NCBI GenBank assembly: GCA_029204225.1
Contig: CM055104.1
Location: 25,685,285-25,745,284, forward strand
DNA from: Diphasiastrum complanatum
Lineage: Eukaryota; Streptophyta; Lycopodiopsida; Lycopodiales; Lycopodiaceae
Length of the DNA: 60,000 bases
Reading direction: 5' to 3'
Both the position numbers and the translations under genes were made by a program. Positions 1 to 13,739 of this stretch are shown here, in pieces. The notes below the pieces were generated by a model. The model was not told the DNA's origin. It searched no databases and was given only the letters and a program-made list of their open reading frames with translations. How positions within the stretch are numbered: position 1 is the first letter of the stretch; each line of letters begins with the position of its first letter.

Positions 1-153
1 TTTCTATTGTATTTATGTTCACGTGTTATATTTCTTAATACATGCACTCCCTTTGTACGTACAATTTAATTGTTAATTGTAATGATGTAACTAGAGAACA
101 AATCAAATGTACACGCTGCAAGCATGAAAGTACATTGTGCTGAAAAAACTTGT

Positions 154-675
<522 letters not shown>

Positions 676-1015
676 TCCCTCTTTACAATTTTGTTGCTTA
701 AAGCTATATCAATATTTTACTGTTCTAAAGTGTTTAGTCATATTATTGGGAAATTAAAAATTGTATACACACAAGACTTGTGAAAGTATTGTTTGTATTT
801 ATGGTGTGACAAAATGAAACAAAAAGATCAAACCATTGTGACTAAAAAAAATGGCATAGAAAAATCAAGAGCTTCTTCTTCTTCATAAAGTAAAACCCAA
901 CAGTAGTCTATTCAAAATAACAATGACTTTTAGATGTCATTGTGTATAGGAAATTAAATTGGAAATCTTGTGTCATGGTTACGACGTCATATCTTATTAT
1001 TGTACCATAACAACC

Positions 1016-1300
1016 TCATATACCTTCTTTAGGTTCTCCATTTTTGTCAAGGTCTTGCGCTCTTGTGTAAATTGGTTCATCTCTATCAATCTCAAAACCT
1101 TGTTGTCTCGCAGGAAGTAGATCAACTAGATCACGTTCATTGCATGCAATTTGCTCTTCTTGGATTATAAGGACACCTTCATTAGATACCGCTTGCATGT
1201 CAATATTAATAATAATGCCTTCGTCATTGTTGGAATCAATTGGAAATGGATCCTTCGGCTTATGAAATGAAGACAACAGTGTCTCCAGATTTGGAATCAT
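1016..1300 (-). other. Unrecognised 94-codon acidic ORF
   Basis: This is an open frame from ATG to stop with non-repetitive, coding-like composition. The product is acidic, rich in Asp, Glu, Ile and Asn, with an N-terminal MIPNLETLL segment and a C-terminal EIDRDEPIY segment. I recognise no domain, and no splice-linked exon is obvious on either side. It could be a fragment of a transposon-encoded protein or a chance ORF in AT-rich DNA. Confidence 0.2.
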
Positions 1301-1620
1301 GTGATGGCCCCATGGAGGACAAGCTCAGATATGATCTTTGAATGACAGCGGCCATGGTTTCTCACCTCACTATAAAAGGATCTAAGAAATCCAATGCGTG
1401 AAAAATGCAAAAAGATATCTGTGTCGACTTTAGGAGCTTGATTAAGTTTTTCCATCAAGCAACTATGTGTAGGAAGTTGATTAGGCCATTTTTGGCTTTA
1501 GAAGCAAAATAGTGAAGTACACATGTATTTCGATCATTAGGCCAAAAGTCCGATATGACGTCTAGAGGGCATTGCCCAAATAGTGACCACTAGTTGCCTA
1601 AAAGAAAATTTCACCTTTCT

Positions 1621-2705
1621 TGTGGTTTATCAAGTAGACATGATCACTCTAAATAATGAGAGGCATAAGTGGCCTTCATTTCTTTACAGGTTTTTGTTCT
1701 TAAATTCAGATTGGAATCACAGGGCAAAAAAGACCTATCTTCATTAAAAATCTTTAAAATAAAGAATTAGTTCAAAATGCAAGGAAAAATGGTTTGGGGG
1801 CTAACTAGAGCTAGAGGGCACCAAATTTGGCTGTTCTTGGGCCAAATTGACCCTTGAAACTTGCTACTAAGAGCCAACTGACAAAGTGACATAATCGAGC
1901 AGGGAGAAATGCGTTTTGGGGATTTTTCTTACGATTCCAGTCAGCAGAGTGCGGGGTGACCTAGTGATGGGCTACATTCACTATTTTAGTGCCGTAGGGC
2001 CAGATTTGGTACAATTTGTGGCTTGTGGAATCTACTACAGGGCAGTACAGTGATGCACTATTGCATCAAAATCAATTTTGCTTACTCTTGACAAGGAAAC
2101 AAGGTGTTTGGAAGTGGTAAATGCAGTAGGGAGGTGAATGGGAGCAAAATGATGTGGAGAAATGTCATAAAGTTTGTAATTGGTACGATAGTACTCTGTG
2201 CCAAAGAAGCACATTAAAAAGGCTTCGCAATAGCTAGTATGATCATTCTAAACTAAGGACCAGAGTTATCATGAATCATTGTAAGTTCAGACAAGAATAA
2301 CTTTGCACAAAGTCAAAATTACCTGTGGTTTATCAAGAAGACATGATCACTCTAAATAGAGCTTCTGCTCAGACACGTGACAAACGTTTATGATACATAA
2401 AATCTGAATTAATAGCATGAATGTAAGAAACTAAAATATCCTATCAGATAAATCGAAACATAGAGCTGAAGTAGTGTTGGAGGTGTAGACCATCATGCAC
2501 TAAAACAAGGCAGTCTAATGTTGATCATTCATCTACAAATAACTAAACTAAGTTGGAAGCATTAGACCATATATAATAGTCTACAAAGAATAAATGATTG
2601 ATACAAAGAATTATATCATACTATGTAAATCTCATGTAAACTTTGTAATTGGTACAATTGTACTTTGTGCCAAAGAAGCACATTAAAAAGGCTTTGCAAT
2701 AGCTT
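1621..2705. repeat. Two interleaved pairs of short direct repeats
   Basis: A 35-base block at 1621-1655 (TGTGGTTTATCAAG..AGACATGATCACTCT) recurs at 2324-2358. A 66-base block at 2170-2235 (TTTGTAATTGGTAC ... AAGAAGCACATTAAAAAGGC) recurs at 2640-2705 with a few mismatches. Both pairs are in direct orientation, so this looks like a diverged local duplication or two copies of one degraded element. No coding feature is seen from 1301 to 3600. Confidence 0.6.
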
Positions 2706-3614
2706 ATTTTAATTTATTGCAATTTGGAATATAAAGTTAAGTTTAGAGGCCCCATGATTTGTTTGGACATTTTAGGAGTTATCTTTTAAATTGGACCCAA
2801 ATCTGACCATTGAGATTTGGAGATATAGATTGATGGCCAAGATGTAGAATGATTATCTATTGGGGGCCTCTACAAGCTATAAATTTGTCCAAGTTACATT
2901 GTGTGATTATTCATTCATTCGTCATTGATTTCAAATAAAGGAGTGTGAGATTTGGTCTTATCATCTTGGCATGAATGATGACGTGAATGATCTCTTTTTG
3001 TTTAAAGTTTGAGAGAGTGAGTGGACATCAGATTTCTAAAGCGTGATATTTCAGACCACGTGAATATTTGTCATGTATTGCAATTGTGGATGATCAAACA
3101 TCTTTTCCCTTATCCATTAGAGAGTATATAGTATTTCCTCTAGTCTCCATATTTCCAACTTAAATGAGATGTTTGTTTAGGATTTAGAAGCTTAAAACTA
3201 GATTTTCCTAATATTGTTCATTCTCATGGTGAAAGATAAATCCATAATAGAGAAGATCCATAACCTAAGTGGCTTAGTGATGTTCTTGTGCAACGCTATT
3301 ATTGATGAACAAGAACATCTATAACGACATTCTTTGTAGCATTGGAGGTTGTACAAATGTTGGTAGAGTTATTGTGCCATGATATTTGTTGGTGACAAGA
3401 AAAATGATTAATATGGATGCTCATAACAATGTCTACAAAATTCATGGTTTTAATACAGAATTCTTTCTTGTCACTAATGTTCTTCTTGTACAAGTGTTAT
3501 TAAAAAAATGATAGATCACATGGCTTGAAAAATACAGATAATTGAAACCAGCCATCAATCTATTATTGTGAAGAGAAAACAAAGAAGAAAGAGCTTATGG
3601 ATCTTTGTTATACT

Positions 3615-3913
<299 letters not shown>

Positions 3914-4054
3914 AAGCTTTACCTTCACTTGAGTAGTGTTAATGGATGTATTGTTAATGGTTTGTGTTAGATGTGGATCATAAGCATGTTCTTGATTATG
4001 AACTATTCTATCGCGAGGCAACTCACAAATGTTCGGGAGTTGCTGATCACCTAG

Positions 4055-4616
4055 AAGGAGGTAGCAGACCTAAAGCAGCAGCTCGAAGGCCATAAGCTTG
4101 TTGCAGACATCCACAGTCAGGATGTTGATGAAGCGATGCCTAAGGAAAAACGACCGAAAAGAAATCAGTCAAAGGTATAACATTTTCAAGTTTTTTTCTA
4201 AATGATTCTGGAAGTGGAGTCCCTACCATCTTAACATCGACTTGCAATGGCATGTCGATTATTTGATGCTACTAGGCTTAGTAGGCATGGCATTCGAGGA
4301 CTGGCAGCCAGTGTTGAAAAAAGAAGATGTTCGTCGGTTATGGGACCAACTTAGGATAGAACAAAAGGCTTGTATAAGTTGGGCCATAATCGAGAGTAAA
4401 TTTAAAGTTTTGCCATTCGGGTTAGTTGAACTATACAGAGGCTCAACCTTCATGAATGCTCTAGAGTATATCCGAATAAAGGAATACCAATTTTTGAAGC
4501 ATAGCGATTCGAAACGAAAATTTTGGAGACAGCATGCAGAGTTCAAGTTATACTTACCAGAAGGCCGTGCGAATATTGAGGAATTCGACGACGCAAGGTC
4601 TTCTGTTATATATTAA
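4055..4616 (+). pseudogene. Unrecognised coding-like fragment
   Basis: Around 4055-4180 one frame reads as a charged, coiled-coil-like segment (KEVADLKQQLEGHKLVADI...) ending in a basic patch (KEKRPKRNQSK). From 4242 a 124-codon ORF follows in non-repetitive sequence, with Trp-rich motifs (FEDWQPVLKKEDVRRLWDQL; KRKFWRQHAEFKLYLPEG). The composition is protein-like, but I cannot place it in a family. A degraded transposon-encoded protein is the likeliest source; a host gene exon is possible. From 4617 to about 5790 the sequence is AT-rich and I see nothing in it. Confidence 0.3.
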
Positions 4617-5789
4617 TATGGCATACCCATAGCTGTATAGTATATACATCGATTGGGAGAGAAATTTTTCAGGTTATTTTGTAGAAATCAAACACAATCT
4701 ATAGAGTAAAATCCCGTGAATATAAAGCCTTCTACACATAAACTTACTAAAAGCTAGGCACTTTTGCAGCTAAAACATTATTTTTTGTTCAGAACTTATT
4801 TGTAAAGTGTAAGTTTATTCAATTTTCATCTACTTTGTTCAAACAGATTACACTTAGGAGAAATTATGAAGAAGACTTCCAGTTAGTATAAGACTTCACC
4901 TAGGCCGTATCTAGAGTGGTATGACACTTATTGGAAACTCGTGTAGTTTCCTATAAAAGGTGGATAAGTAGGGTGATAGAAAAATTATCTAAGAAAAACA
5001 TCTATAGGTTCCAGGAGGAATTTGTAATATGTATAGATGAAGGACCTGTTTTTAGAATCATGATCGATATGATATTTTTGATACTATTGAAATCTTCTAA
5101 GGATTGTATGATGTTATCTAGTTAGAAGATGTAAGGAGAAAATTAGAAAACATTCTTGTAATAGAGAAGTTATTGACTACAAATTTGATTGATTTGTATC
5201 AAAACTAGAGAATTCTATTACAAAAAATGGTTTGTTAAAATTTGCTCCTTGTTGGATGTGATCAACTTGATCTTAGTGATAACTAAAATTCATGAGTTGA
5301 TACATCAAATAAATTTTCTTTTGATAATATATTCTTTTGAAATAATCTTTGATCAAAAATTGGAATTATGAAATAGCATTCTTGGAGAAATATTTTCTCT
5401 TAGAGTTAACTAGGCTATAGGATCCTCAGTTAAATATGTATGAGATTTGTGGAGATATGCTATGTAGTGAATCTTTGTGTGATTGTGATTTCTCTGTCCA
5501 AGTTTTTTTTATCATGTGGATCCACGATGTGTTCTTTGATTTGAGTTTATATGCATGCATAAACTAATCAGTAAACATAGCCATATTGATTAAATTTGTT
5601 TAGAAACAAATTACTTGCCGATTAATAAGATATAGCAATGAGGATTACTTATTGACCTAGGAAAGATTTAGAAACAGATTGAATGTGGTGTTAAAAAATT
5701 GGGCCCACATCTAAACATCCAAATATTTCTAAATCAGGTACAACTAATCAAATTAGGAGCATTATTTATGAGTTAATTGTTTAAAGCTA

Positions 5790-7480
5790 CAATATGCAAA
5801 CCTCACCATAGGCTATACCTGAGTAGTTCGCCCATCTCCCAGAGATACTGATGATGATCTGCTTGTTCTACATCCCATGTAGGCTCAACTTCTCATGCTT
5901 GACATTGCCAACTCTGATTTGACCAGTATATAGACCTCCCACCAAGGAGCCTATCTCACCAACAACATGTGATGTCAACCTAGAGACTACCGTGCATATA
6001 ACCATGCAACTCACTTAATCACTCACTAAAGTATTAGCTGTCACTCCTTGAGCAACCATCGACTCCATCCCTACTGGCTCACAACCATGAACATGTTGGA
6101 TCCACATCACCCTGTAATGCACTCCATGCCCTCAAAATATGTACCACCACTAGGTACACTCCATGCCACCTACCTCCAAGTAGGCTTGACCCATCCCTAG
6201 GTCACCATCCTACTATCCAAGCCGATCGCCAAAGCATCACCTGCTCTTCCTGGCTCCTAGCAGTGTCGCTCACTCTCCTTGGCTATGCGCCATCCGACAT
6301 TATGCCAACGCAAGCTCATCTATGAGTCGCCACTCACGGGATCCCAAGACTACTGTCTCCCTGATCGTACTGAGGTATATGGCTCTGAGTGACTTCCTTT
6401 AGGCCTCTCCTTGATCTCACCTGAGAATATGAACCATATAGGTTTCAACACTTGTGCCAAGCCTAGACTCTTGCAAATATAGCCAAATGCATGAAAGCTA
6501 TAGATAGCTTATCCATGCCCATGATGGTAGATGCCTCCCCATTGATGCCAATTTTAATTACCCTACTGTAATCCCATCATGTACTCCCAATTGAGCACAC
6601 CATGAAGTCCTCACCATCAGTGTCCCCTCTAGTAGATTGCTAGCAAAACACCCATCATAGTATTTGCCCTCCGATCACACCCAACCGTGTGATCTCCATC
6701 GGCTCTCCATCCTAGAGCTGGCTCCTTAAGCTTCACGCTTTGCCCATTTGTGTTTTTAGCTTTCTGATTCCATCATGAATCGGCCCCGTAAGTCCTGTCC
6801 AGTGACTCAAGTCCAATATAAAATAGCTGTCCCCTGATAATCATCCCATGTCATCCTATAGTCCATCCCTATCAGGTATCCAAGGCATCCTCGATCTCGA
6901 AGATCTAAGCATCTACCCTGTAGTGCCCACATGTATTCCCAGCCACCATCAAGTCCCTCACATGACTGTGCATGCCGATATCCCTCCAAGTGAACTTGTG
7001 AGATCTTCCATGGCTCTGCACCCTTTCATAACTGGAATCTGCATCCCTGATGCAATCCTGATACGACAAATTGACTTGACTCATCCAAACTGGCTATTAA
7101 AGTGTATCTCTCGATGACAAACCTCATACACTGCTCCACAACTACTTTGACTTGATCAAAATGACTTACCGACTACATAATCGCAAAAATCATCACACTC
7201 ACTACTCTCCAACAGCATCTAGAGTGTGATTATTGTCTCATTCTTTATCCTCCATGTGTTCGACACACAACTCATCCAATGCAAGACCGCTATCTAGTCC
7301 AATGGCTTCCAACTGGCACCACCTCGCACTCCCATCACCTGTGACCACCAATATGTGTGTACTTCCAAGCTAGCCCATATTTCCCTCCAAAAGAGAAATT
7401 TCCTAGTCAAAGATGCGTGTGTCAATGTATCTATCACCTGACTCGACAATGCCACTGCCGATCATGCCTGTGAGAGCGTT
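5790..7480. other. C-rich, strand-skewed non-coding block
   Basis: The plus strand here is conspicuously richer in C than G (runs such as CTCCATGCCACCTACCTCC), unlike the AT-rich flanks. The edges are fairly abrupt. No long ORF with recognisable domains occurs on either strand. Such skew is common in the internal regions of non-autonomous LTR elements, and the internal region at 27.4-29.1 kb has a comparable skew, but I could not identify flanking LTRs. Confidence 0.35.
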
Positions 7481-8276
7481 CCTTAATGAAGAATAGATGA
7501 ATCTAAATGTCGGTCCCCTTCAATGGATTTCCATTTGAAAATTTCTAATGAAAAGAAAGTCATTTTTTTTCTTCATTGTCCTTCAGGCCCCTTTCAAATG
7601 CATCAATTAACCACTTTTCATCCAAAGGTCAAGATTGCTCCTCGAGCCAACCATCTCAATCGTCAATCAGAATAGATCACCATCATACGGCTATTAGCTC
7701 TCCAGTGCATTGAAGCAAAAATCTCGGGACGCTGGCACCCTCCAGCCGCTACACTCCAACCGATTTGGGTGCGCACGAGCTACCCCGAGCTCCTCCACGA
7801 CATTCTTCCCTCTCTCTACCTCAAGCTTATTCATTCTTTCCTTTTCAACTATGGTAGCTGAAGCTAATCAAACTGTTCCAGCTTTGCAAGCTCTCCGCAG
7901 CCGTCCACGGCCGTTTGGCTGCTGCTTCGGACTGCTAGTGCCCCCAATTGTTGCTTTTTGTAGCATCCAAAAACATTATGGGTGGGGAAAGATCCACAAC
8001 TTTGTGTTGTAAAACCCTAGATCAAGGAAGAATGTAGGTTTCTTGGGCTATGCTCAGGCTATCTTTGAGCTTATTCTTGCAGCCTCCTATCTGGCTGAGG
8101 TCGCCCTATCTCTAGCTCAATAACACAATTTACAGCTCTTCGATCGGTGGTCAATTGCTCGCTAACAGTTCGATTTCTGTCACTGCTCTTTGCAAATCCC
8201 TTGCATGCCCCGTTGTGCCAAACGGTTGTCCACATAGTGAATTATGAAGTCATCACCGATGATTTCCTTGAAATTA

Positions 8277-8392
8277 TCGAGTTGCAAGTTTCTCCATGGA
8301 TTCTCCTTGGAATTCACCTACAACGATCATTCTGATCTTCCTTGAAGTTCCGATCAAAGGAATTTTGTTGTCTCTTGCCATCTGGACTGTCG
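8277..8392 (-). repeat. Dispersed repeat, copy 1 (paired with 48640-48762)
   Basis: This roughly 116-base block matches 48640-48762 at most positions in the same orientation (shared words include CCGATCAAAGGAA, TTTGTTGTCTC and GATCATTCTGATCTT versus GATCGTTCTGATCTT). The second copy lies just inside a PBS-like site on the minus strand, so both are probably leader or gag sequence of a minus-strand LTR retroelement. The surrounding 7481-8276 stretch has no supportable gene, and 8393-9000 shows nothing. Confidence 0.5.
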
Positions 8393-8999
8393 ATACCCCG
8401 TATGGAAATTTGCTCATTAACTTGCATTCAATCTTAATTAATGTGTTTTTATTTAAATAAATTTGAAAAGCTAAAATATATTTGTAACAAAAATACCATC
8501 ATCATGGCAAGGGCCTTGTGGTTTGCCAGAACATTATTGTTCTTCATGGTTCTTAAAAGGGTGGATTGAAGCAAGTCATTTAAACTTTAACGAGTGCATG
8601 AAATGTGGACTTGTTGTCCAAAAACATTGCATGAACTCAATTGCGTAGTTAGGAATTTGCAAGTTTAGAGGGCATCGTGTCTATTAAGTATACTCTAAGT
8701 GGAATGCTTAATAAGAAATAGATCTTGCCTACAAAAAAGAGATGGAGCGAATTGCCATCATGAGTTGGTAAATACGTGAGTGTAAGCTTATGTCACAAAC
8801 TAAGTACAAGTCTCAAAATTGTAGGTAATACAGGCATAACACTATTTTCACACTCTTAGTGAATAAGTGACGTGTTGGTGTGAAGCTAGTTTGTGACAAC
8901 CATCTTAGGCTGACATCCACTTCCATCCATAGGTATGTTGAGTTATAGTAGAAACTTAAGAAAAATGGACCATTGGTAGAGAGGGGACTGGTAAAGTTA

Positions 9000-9095
9000 A
9001 TATTCACGACTAGTATTCACAATATTCACGATCGCTGTTCACAATATTCATGATCACTATTCACAATATTCACGATCAATATATCAAAATATTCA
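9000..9095. repeat. Short tandem repeat (TTCACAATATTCACGATC)n
   Basis: About four imperfect units of roughly 23 bases based on ATTCACAATATTCACGATC. The units differ by small substitutions. The flanking 9096-10060 is AT-rich without supportable features. Confidence 0.7.
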
Positions 9096-10072
9096 TTTCT
9101 CAGTATTTGCGATTTTAGATCTCACAAACCATTAGTTAAGTAGTCTTCAAGATGCATATTTGAAAAAGTAGACCATTTCTTCATCCAATATGGAAGACAT
9201 TTTCCATATGTCCTGCAAAAGAAAACACAATCCCAAAATTATACTTAGATAAAAATCAACTATTATTAGTAATTTTTTTTTGATCCATTATAACTTTCAC
9301 AAAAAGTGTAATAAGTATAATTCTCTACTTCAAGAAAAACAAAAACACAATACATGAGCTTCGAACATATTTGATACTATCTGCTAATCACACAATCAAG
9401 TTGTTGGGAGGTGGATTAAAGAAAAAGTTAAACTTACTCAAACTTCTTGAATGTAAACTTAGATGCCAAAGTAGGCCTTTGTCGCATTCGAATGCGAAAT
9501 TTGCGAGCACAAAATTTTCATAATCAAAGTCTTGTAATATAATGTCCTTAAATATGTTTTTTTTAATGTCAATCAACTTCTGTGTGGGAACCAAAAAAAA
9601 GGTTCATGTTGTTTATGTTGGGTAAAGGCCCAACAGGCCAATCACCTTCTTTAGGCGAACTTTAGTACCACAAGAAATGAAAATTTGATCTTTCAAAAGG
9701 AAAACCCTCATAAATTTTGCAAACTTTATCTTCAATGTTAGTTATATTGAAATTTTAATAGGACTAATTCTAAAACCTCATGATACTCAAATATTATCTA
9801 ACTTTTTTGGTTTTCAAATGTTTCATCACAATTTTGATTTTTATCTTGCCAAATGACATTCAATTTTATGGCTACCCTTCAACCAATAAATGCAACATAA
9901 ATCCATTTGTGTCTATATTGTGACTTATGTAGATTGGAGGGCTTAGCAACAGGGGCTGATCAACAAGTGAATAAAATATTGAATCCGTGCATCACTGTTA
10001 GTTATATCGTTTTTGTTAGCTTTTGCTTTTCATAATCTATCCATTCATGCGTTTACTTTTTTCTAAGCTTTT

Positions 10073-10131
10073 CTTTTGCTTATGGCTCATGCAAACAAAA
10101 AAAGCTTTTGCTTTTGCTTATGGCTCATGCA
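10073..10131. repeat. Direct duplication of a 21-base block
   Basis: CTTTTGCTTATGGCTCATGCA occurs at 10073-10093 and again at 10111-10131, separated by an A-rich spacer. From 10132 to 11270 I find only short, unconvincing ORFs. Confidence 0.7.
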
Positions 10132-11270
10132 TTGTTTGCATGACTTCGCACAAATTTTCTAATGGCAACAAATGCATGCTAGTTTAGTCCTCAACAAAAG
10201 TTTCAACCTTAAAAGTTAAGGCCACCACCACATAATATCCTTTAACGTTGACTTTTTTGCAAACTTCATTGTAGCTCAACACATAGTATTGCCTTTGCAA
10301 GGCAAGGCCAAAATGGCAAGAGAAAGGTGTGGCAAATGAGGTTGTCACTATTGTGAAAACACTCCTAATTGATGACGAAAGTGCCTACAAACTGACCAAT
10401 AGTTCCATTGTACGTCCATCTAGCAAATTTGGATCGTCGATTTTGGCAACTATTAAGTAATATGTCTTGAAAATTGTGCTAATAATTTTGATTGGTTTGA
10501 CAATAATTAACTTTATGTTTGCCACATGGCAATCTCACATTGGCATATTACGTCAAGTATTGATCACTGGTTCACAAATTTGTTACAACAATAAGCTCTA
10601 CACTCTCATGCTCGTCCTAAGCTCACCCACACCCACCACTCTCGTACTTGTCTAATTACCTCTCAAATTATTTTAATGCTCAAATTTAACTAAGAGCTTT
10701 AGTAAAGCTTAAAAAAGCACTATGAAATTTTTTTGTGTGTATCTAGAAGAACTCTTATATGGCATATTTGACAGCCGTACTACCACAACTTGGCCTAACA
10801 CATCAGAGGAACCTTACATATGTGTAAGGTCCCCTCCTCAAAAACTGTTTTACCATAAAGGTAAATTAAATATTTTTTACCTATACATAATAGTAAATAC
10901 TAAATGTTGCATTCAAATTTCTTATTCAAATGATCTGTTTTCTGTTCACCAATCACTTGTTTCCTGCCTGAAGCAAGCAAGTAAATATTTTGGTTTTAAA
11001 AATATCACAGTTTAATAACCAAAATGTGGTCTGGAAAGCCAAAACAACAAACAAAATGCGCTATGGCAAGTCGCAGACTGCTCAAAAAGAGAAAGTGGCA
11101 CCTCTCTCCTGCCATAACCTATGCCCCTCATCCACTAAGCTCCATCGCCCCTGCAACCTGCAAAAATGGCGCTCAACTACACCATCTATGATCGATGGAC
11201 TAAGAAAACAAATCAAAAACATTTTGCAACAGAAAACCGAGCGAATATGTTCCAGTAGCGAGAGCTAAAC

Positions 11271-11400
11271 AAGCCAACGATGAGAGGTAAAAAACGTCTA
11301 CAACGTTCTTCCAGCCAGCGAGAGGTAAAAAGCAAAACGTATAGAACGTTCTTCCAGAGCGAGAGGTAAAAAATATCTCTCAAACCTTCCAAAGCTAAAA
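11271..11400. repeat. Tandem repeat with GCGAGAGGTAAAAA core
   Basis: Three imperfect copies of a roughly 45-55-base unit with shared words GAGAGGTAAAAA and GAACGTTCTTCCAG. It lies a few hundred bases upstream of the possible FLX-like promoter. Confidence 0.6.
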
Positions 11401-11429
11401 AGCAAAATTTTTTCATACTGCTTTACGAT

Positions 11430-11466
11430 GGAAGGCCCCTGTCCTCGGGCGTCCCAAGGGCCTTCC
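11430..11466. repeat. GC-rich hairpin
   Basis: GGAAGGCCC (11430-11438) is the exact reverse complement of GGGCCTTCC (11458-11466), with a 19-base loop containing CCTCGGGCG. The GC content contrasts with the AT-rich surroundings. It shares words with the larger foldback at 17780-17882. Confidence 0.6.
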
Positions 11467-11677
11467 CCTATATTTTTTTTTGTTAGGAAGAATTCAAGTG
11501 AAATAGTGAGACCTTTTTACTAAAAAAACAAAAAAACAAAAGAGAGATTTTCTTAAATACTTAAATGAAGTATTGAACAATATGGAGCTGCTTTTCATTT
11601 GACGGCACAATTGAGCCTGAAATGTGGTCCTGAAAAAAGCTCTCTTTTCAAGTTGCAGTTTAGAGAAGGAGGGATCC

Positions 11678-11683
11678 TATAAA
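11678..11683 (+). promoter_or_regulatory. Candidate TATA box
   Basis: TATAAA in the context GGATCCTATAAAGAAG. A transcript starting about 30 bases downstream would include the GC-richer 5' UTR-like segment and splice at the GTAAGA site at 11854. This is a motif match in an AT-rich genome, so the support is mainly positional. Confidence 0.35.
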
Positions 11684-11707
11684 GAAGATATATTTTCCAT
11701 CCATCCC

Positions 11708-11853
11708 ATTCATTAATGATGGTTGGGGGATCGTCTGCGTAGCTCAGGAGGAGGAGGAGGAAGCCGGGTTTTACCCTAACACTGCGATAGAGGCACAGAG
11801 ACTGTGCGTGCGATCTTTGCATCGTCCAAGCCTCCAAGCCTTGCAGGATCATC
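11708..11853 (+). other. Possible non-coding first exon of the FLX-like gene
   Basis: This stretch is GC-richer than its flanks, contains a GGA-rich run and CCCTAACACTGCG, and ends at a good plant donor (ATC|GTAAGAAG). The coding exon downstream is preceded by an acceptor (TATTGCAG at about 15748) only 19 bases before the ATG, so a 5' UTR intron of about 3.9 kb is expected and this is the best donor side I see. Decayed transposons (gypsy integrase, hAT) would then lie inside that intron. Bases 11854-12990 hold nothing else I can support. Confidence 0.35.
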
Positions 11854-12994
11854 GTAAGAAGTGCAATCATCTCTTTCTTTCTTTCTTTATTTGTTTCATT
11901 TCGTTGTTTGTAAATCTTGCACTCAGACAAGTATTTCCATTTGCTCTGGTTGAGTTTCATTCTCCTCAAGAACATAGGGCTGAACATTTTGCTTTATGTG
12001 CGGTTAAACATGATAAGCACAGATAAAGTCCAAGAGTTATTTCTACTGCTCGATAACTTGTTATGTTTTCCACTTTCACTTTTTCAGCATTTCAAAGGTG
12101 CGTAGCCTTGTGAGAGTCGATATCTTTAGATATCGGTTTGGACGGTCGTTATTTGTCTTGTAAAATATATCTGCTTAATGTGCGACGGCCGTTCGTGAAA
12201 TCAAAAAGCAAATGAGCTGGTGTCGCTTCATTGTCTAACTATGATCAGTCAATTTCCAGCCTTGTGTTAAAGGAAGCTTGGTGAGGTTAATCGCTCAGTC
12301 GGGTTATTACTCAGCGTTAGTTGTACTTGGCTATAATTGTAGTAGTAGTTAGCTATGGCCAATTTGAGGACACCCATTATTCATACTTGTTATATGGGAG
12401 CAATTGCACAACATGTACGGGGGACATGTAACATAGGGGTCCTAGGGGATGAAGCAAGGCATTCAAATTAGTTGGGGCCCGAACCAATAACGATTTTTCA
12501 AATCCAGCTTGGCATGTCCCTTGTGGGATGGACTTGGGACACCATTGATACTACCATAGTGGATTGATAGGTGATGCCAATGTCGTGTCCTTGTTTTGGG
12601 GCTAATCCCAGCACTCTTTGGGTCCATCGTCATACCAGATCCCAGATCCATAACTTTGCAAGAGGAAGATCAAATTATGTTTATTTATTTGTGTGATTTG
12701 CATGCCAAGGGTAAGATTCCATGACTAGGGTTTGTGATCAATAATAAAACATGAAAAATTTGTATCTAAAAGCAAATTTACATCGAATGGATTTAACTTG
12801 TAATAAAGAAACTTTAACGCTCGGTGCTGACAATTGACATTGTCCACAATCATCTTAGGCCACATTGGTGACTTCTCTCATTGTAAGTTCATCATTGGTA
12901 CTTATATTTTTTATAGTTTGAGACCATTTGAGGCTGATCTTGGCCCACATATCTGTTGGGATAGGAAAGAAATATTGAGTTCAGCAGACTATCC

Positions 12995-13640
12995 TTGGTG
13001 CATGGATCTATGTCTATCGGCGGTGCAAATATTTTTACATGGATTTGGACTATGGAGCATATGCTTTGTGCACATAGGTCACATAGGCACATCGAATGGG
13101 AAAAGTGCCTTTCACTTGCCAAGGTTGCTTACAATTGTCATGAGTATTTTGACGTTGGGTGTACCTTATGCATTGGTATCAATCAAGCCCGTCCATTTGC
13201 ATAAAAACAAGAGGAATCAAGTTTTTAAAGGTTTTTGATTTCCTACCAGTTGTGCAAGAGATGTTGTATAGCTTGCACGAAAATGTCTAGAATGCTTAGG
13301 ATCAAGCTACACATTATGTAAAACTTAAAAAATTTAAATTCTCCAAAAGGTGGTTGGGTGTGTCTGCAAATTTTTCTTTTTTCAAAGCACTTCAAGGTAT
13401 TGCATATCGACAAGCCTTACGATTATTTTTTGAGTTATTGCAAATTGCTTAGCATTATGAATCGAATGGATGGTGTGGCTTACACATTGGAACTTTGGAA
13501 GGAATCAAAGTGCATTTGTATTTCATGTAAGTAGGTTGTAGGCTAGTTTACATGAAGGTGAGTCCCTTGCATTTGAGGTTGAATTGGGTTTATCCAGTGT
13601 TTCTTTGGGACCTAAGATAACATTGGTTTAGAGAGAGGTG
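12995..13640 (+). pseudogene. Ty3/gypsy integrase C-terminal region, decayed
   Basis: At 13050-13200 the frame reads MEHMLCAH..., then HIEWEKCLSLAKVAYN. This matches the conserved gypsy integrase segment 'TLEHMLRAY...WEKCLPLAEFAYN' that follows the catalytic core. After a frame change, 13238-13530 gives PVVQEMLYSLHENV, then DQATHYVKL, and ends with GTLEGIKVHLYF, resembling the integrase tail 'LPEGIKVHPVFHVS'. Two or more in-frame stops and frameshifts show it is non-functional. No upstream reverse transcriptase is seen, so only the tail of the element survives. Confidence 0.6.
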
Positions 13641-13723
13641 GTTGGAATCACATCGTCTTCAAGTACTTGATTACTGCTCACCAAATCATGAATCTTAGGA
13701 GAGCGTTGGAAGCTAGTGTTTCT

Positions 13724-13739
13724 ACGAATCGCGATTCGT
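13724..13739. repeat. 16-base perfect palindrome
   Basis: ACGAATCGCGATTCGT is exactly self-complementary. GATTCG/CGAATC words recur through 13724-13830, so the stretch is locally repetitive. It precedes the hAT remnant. Confidence 0.6.
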
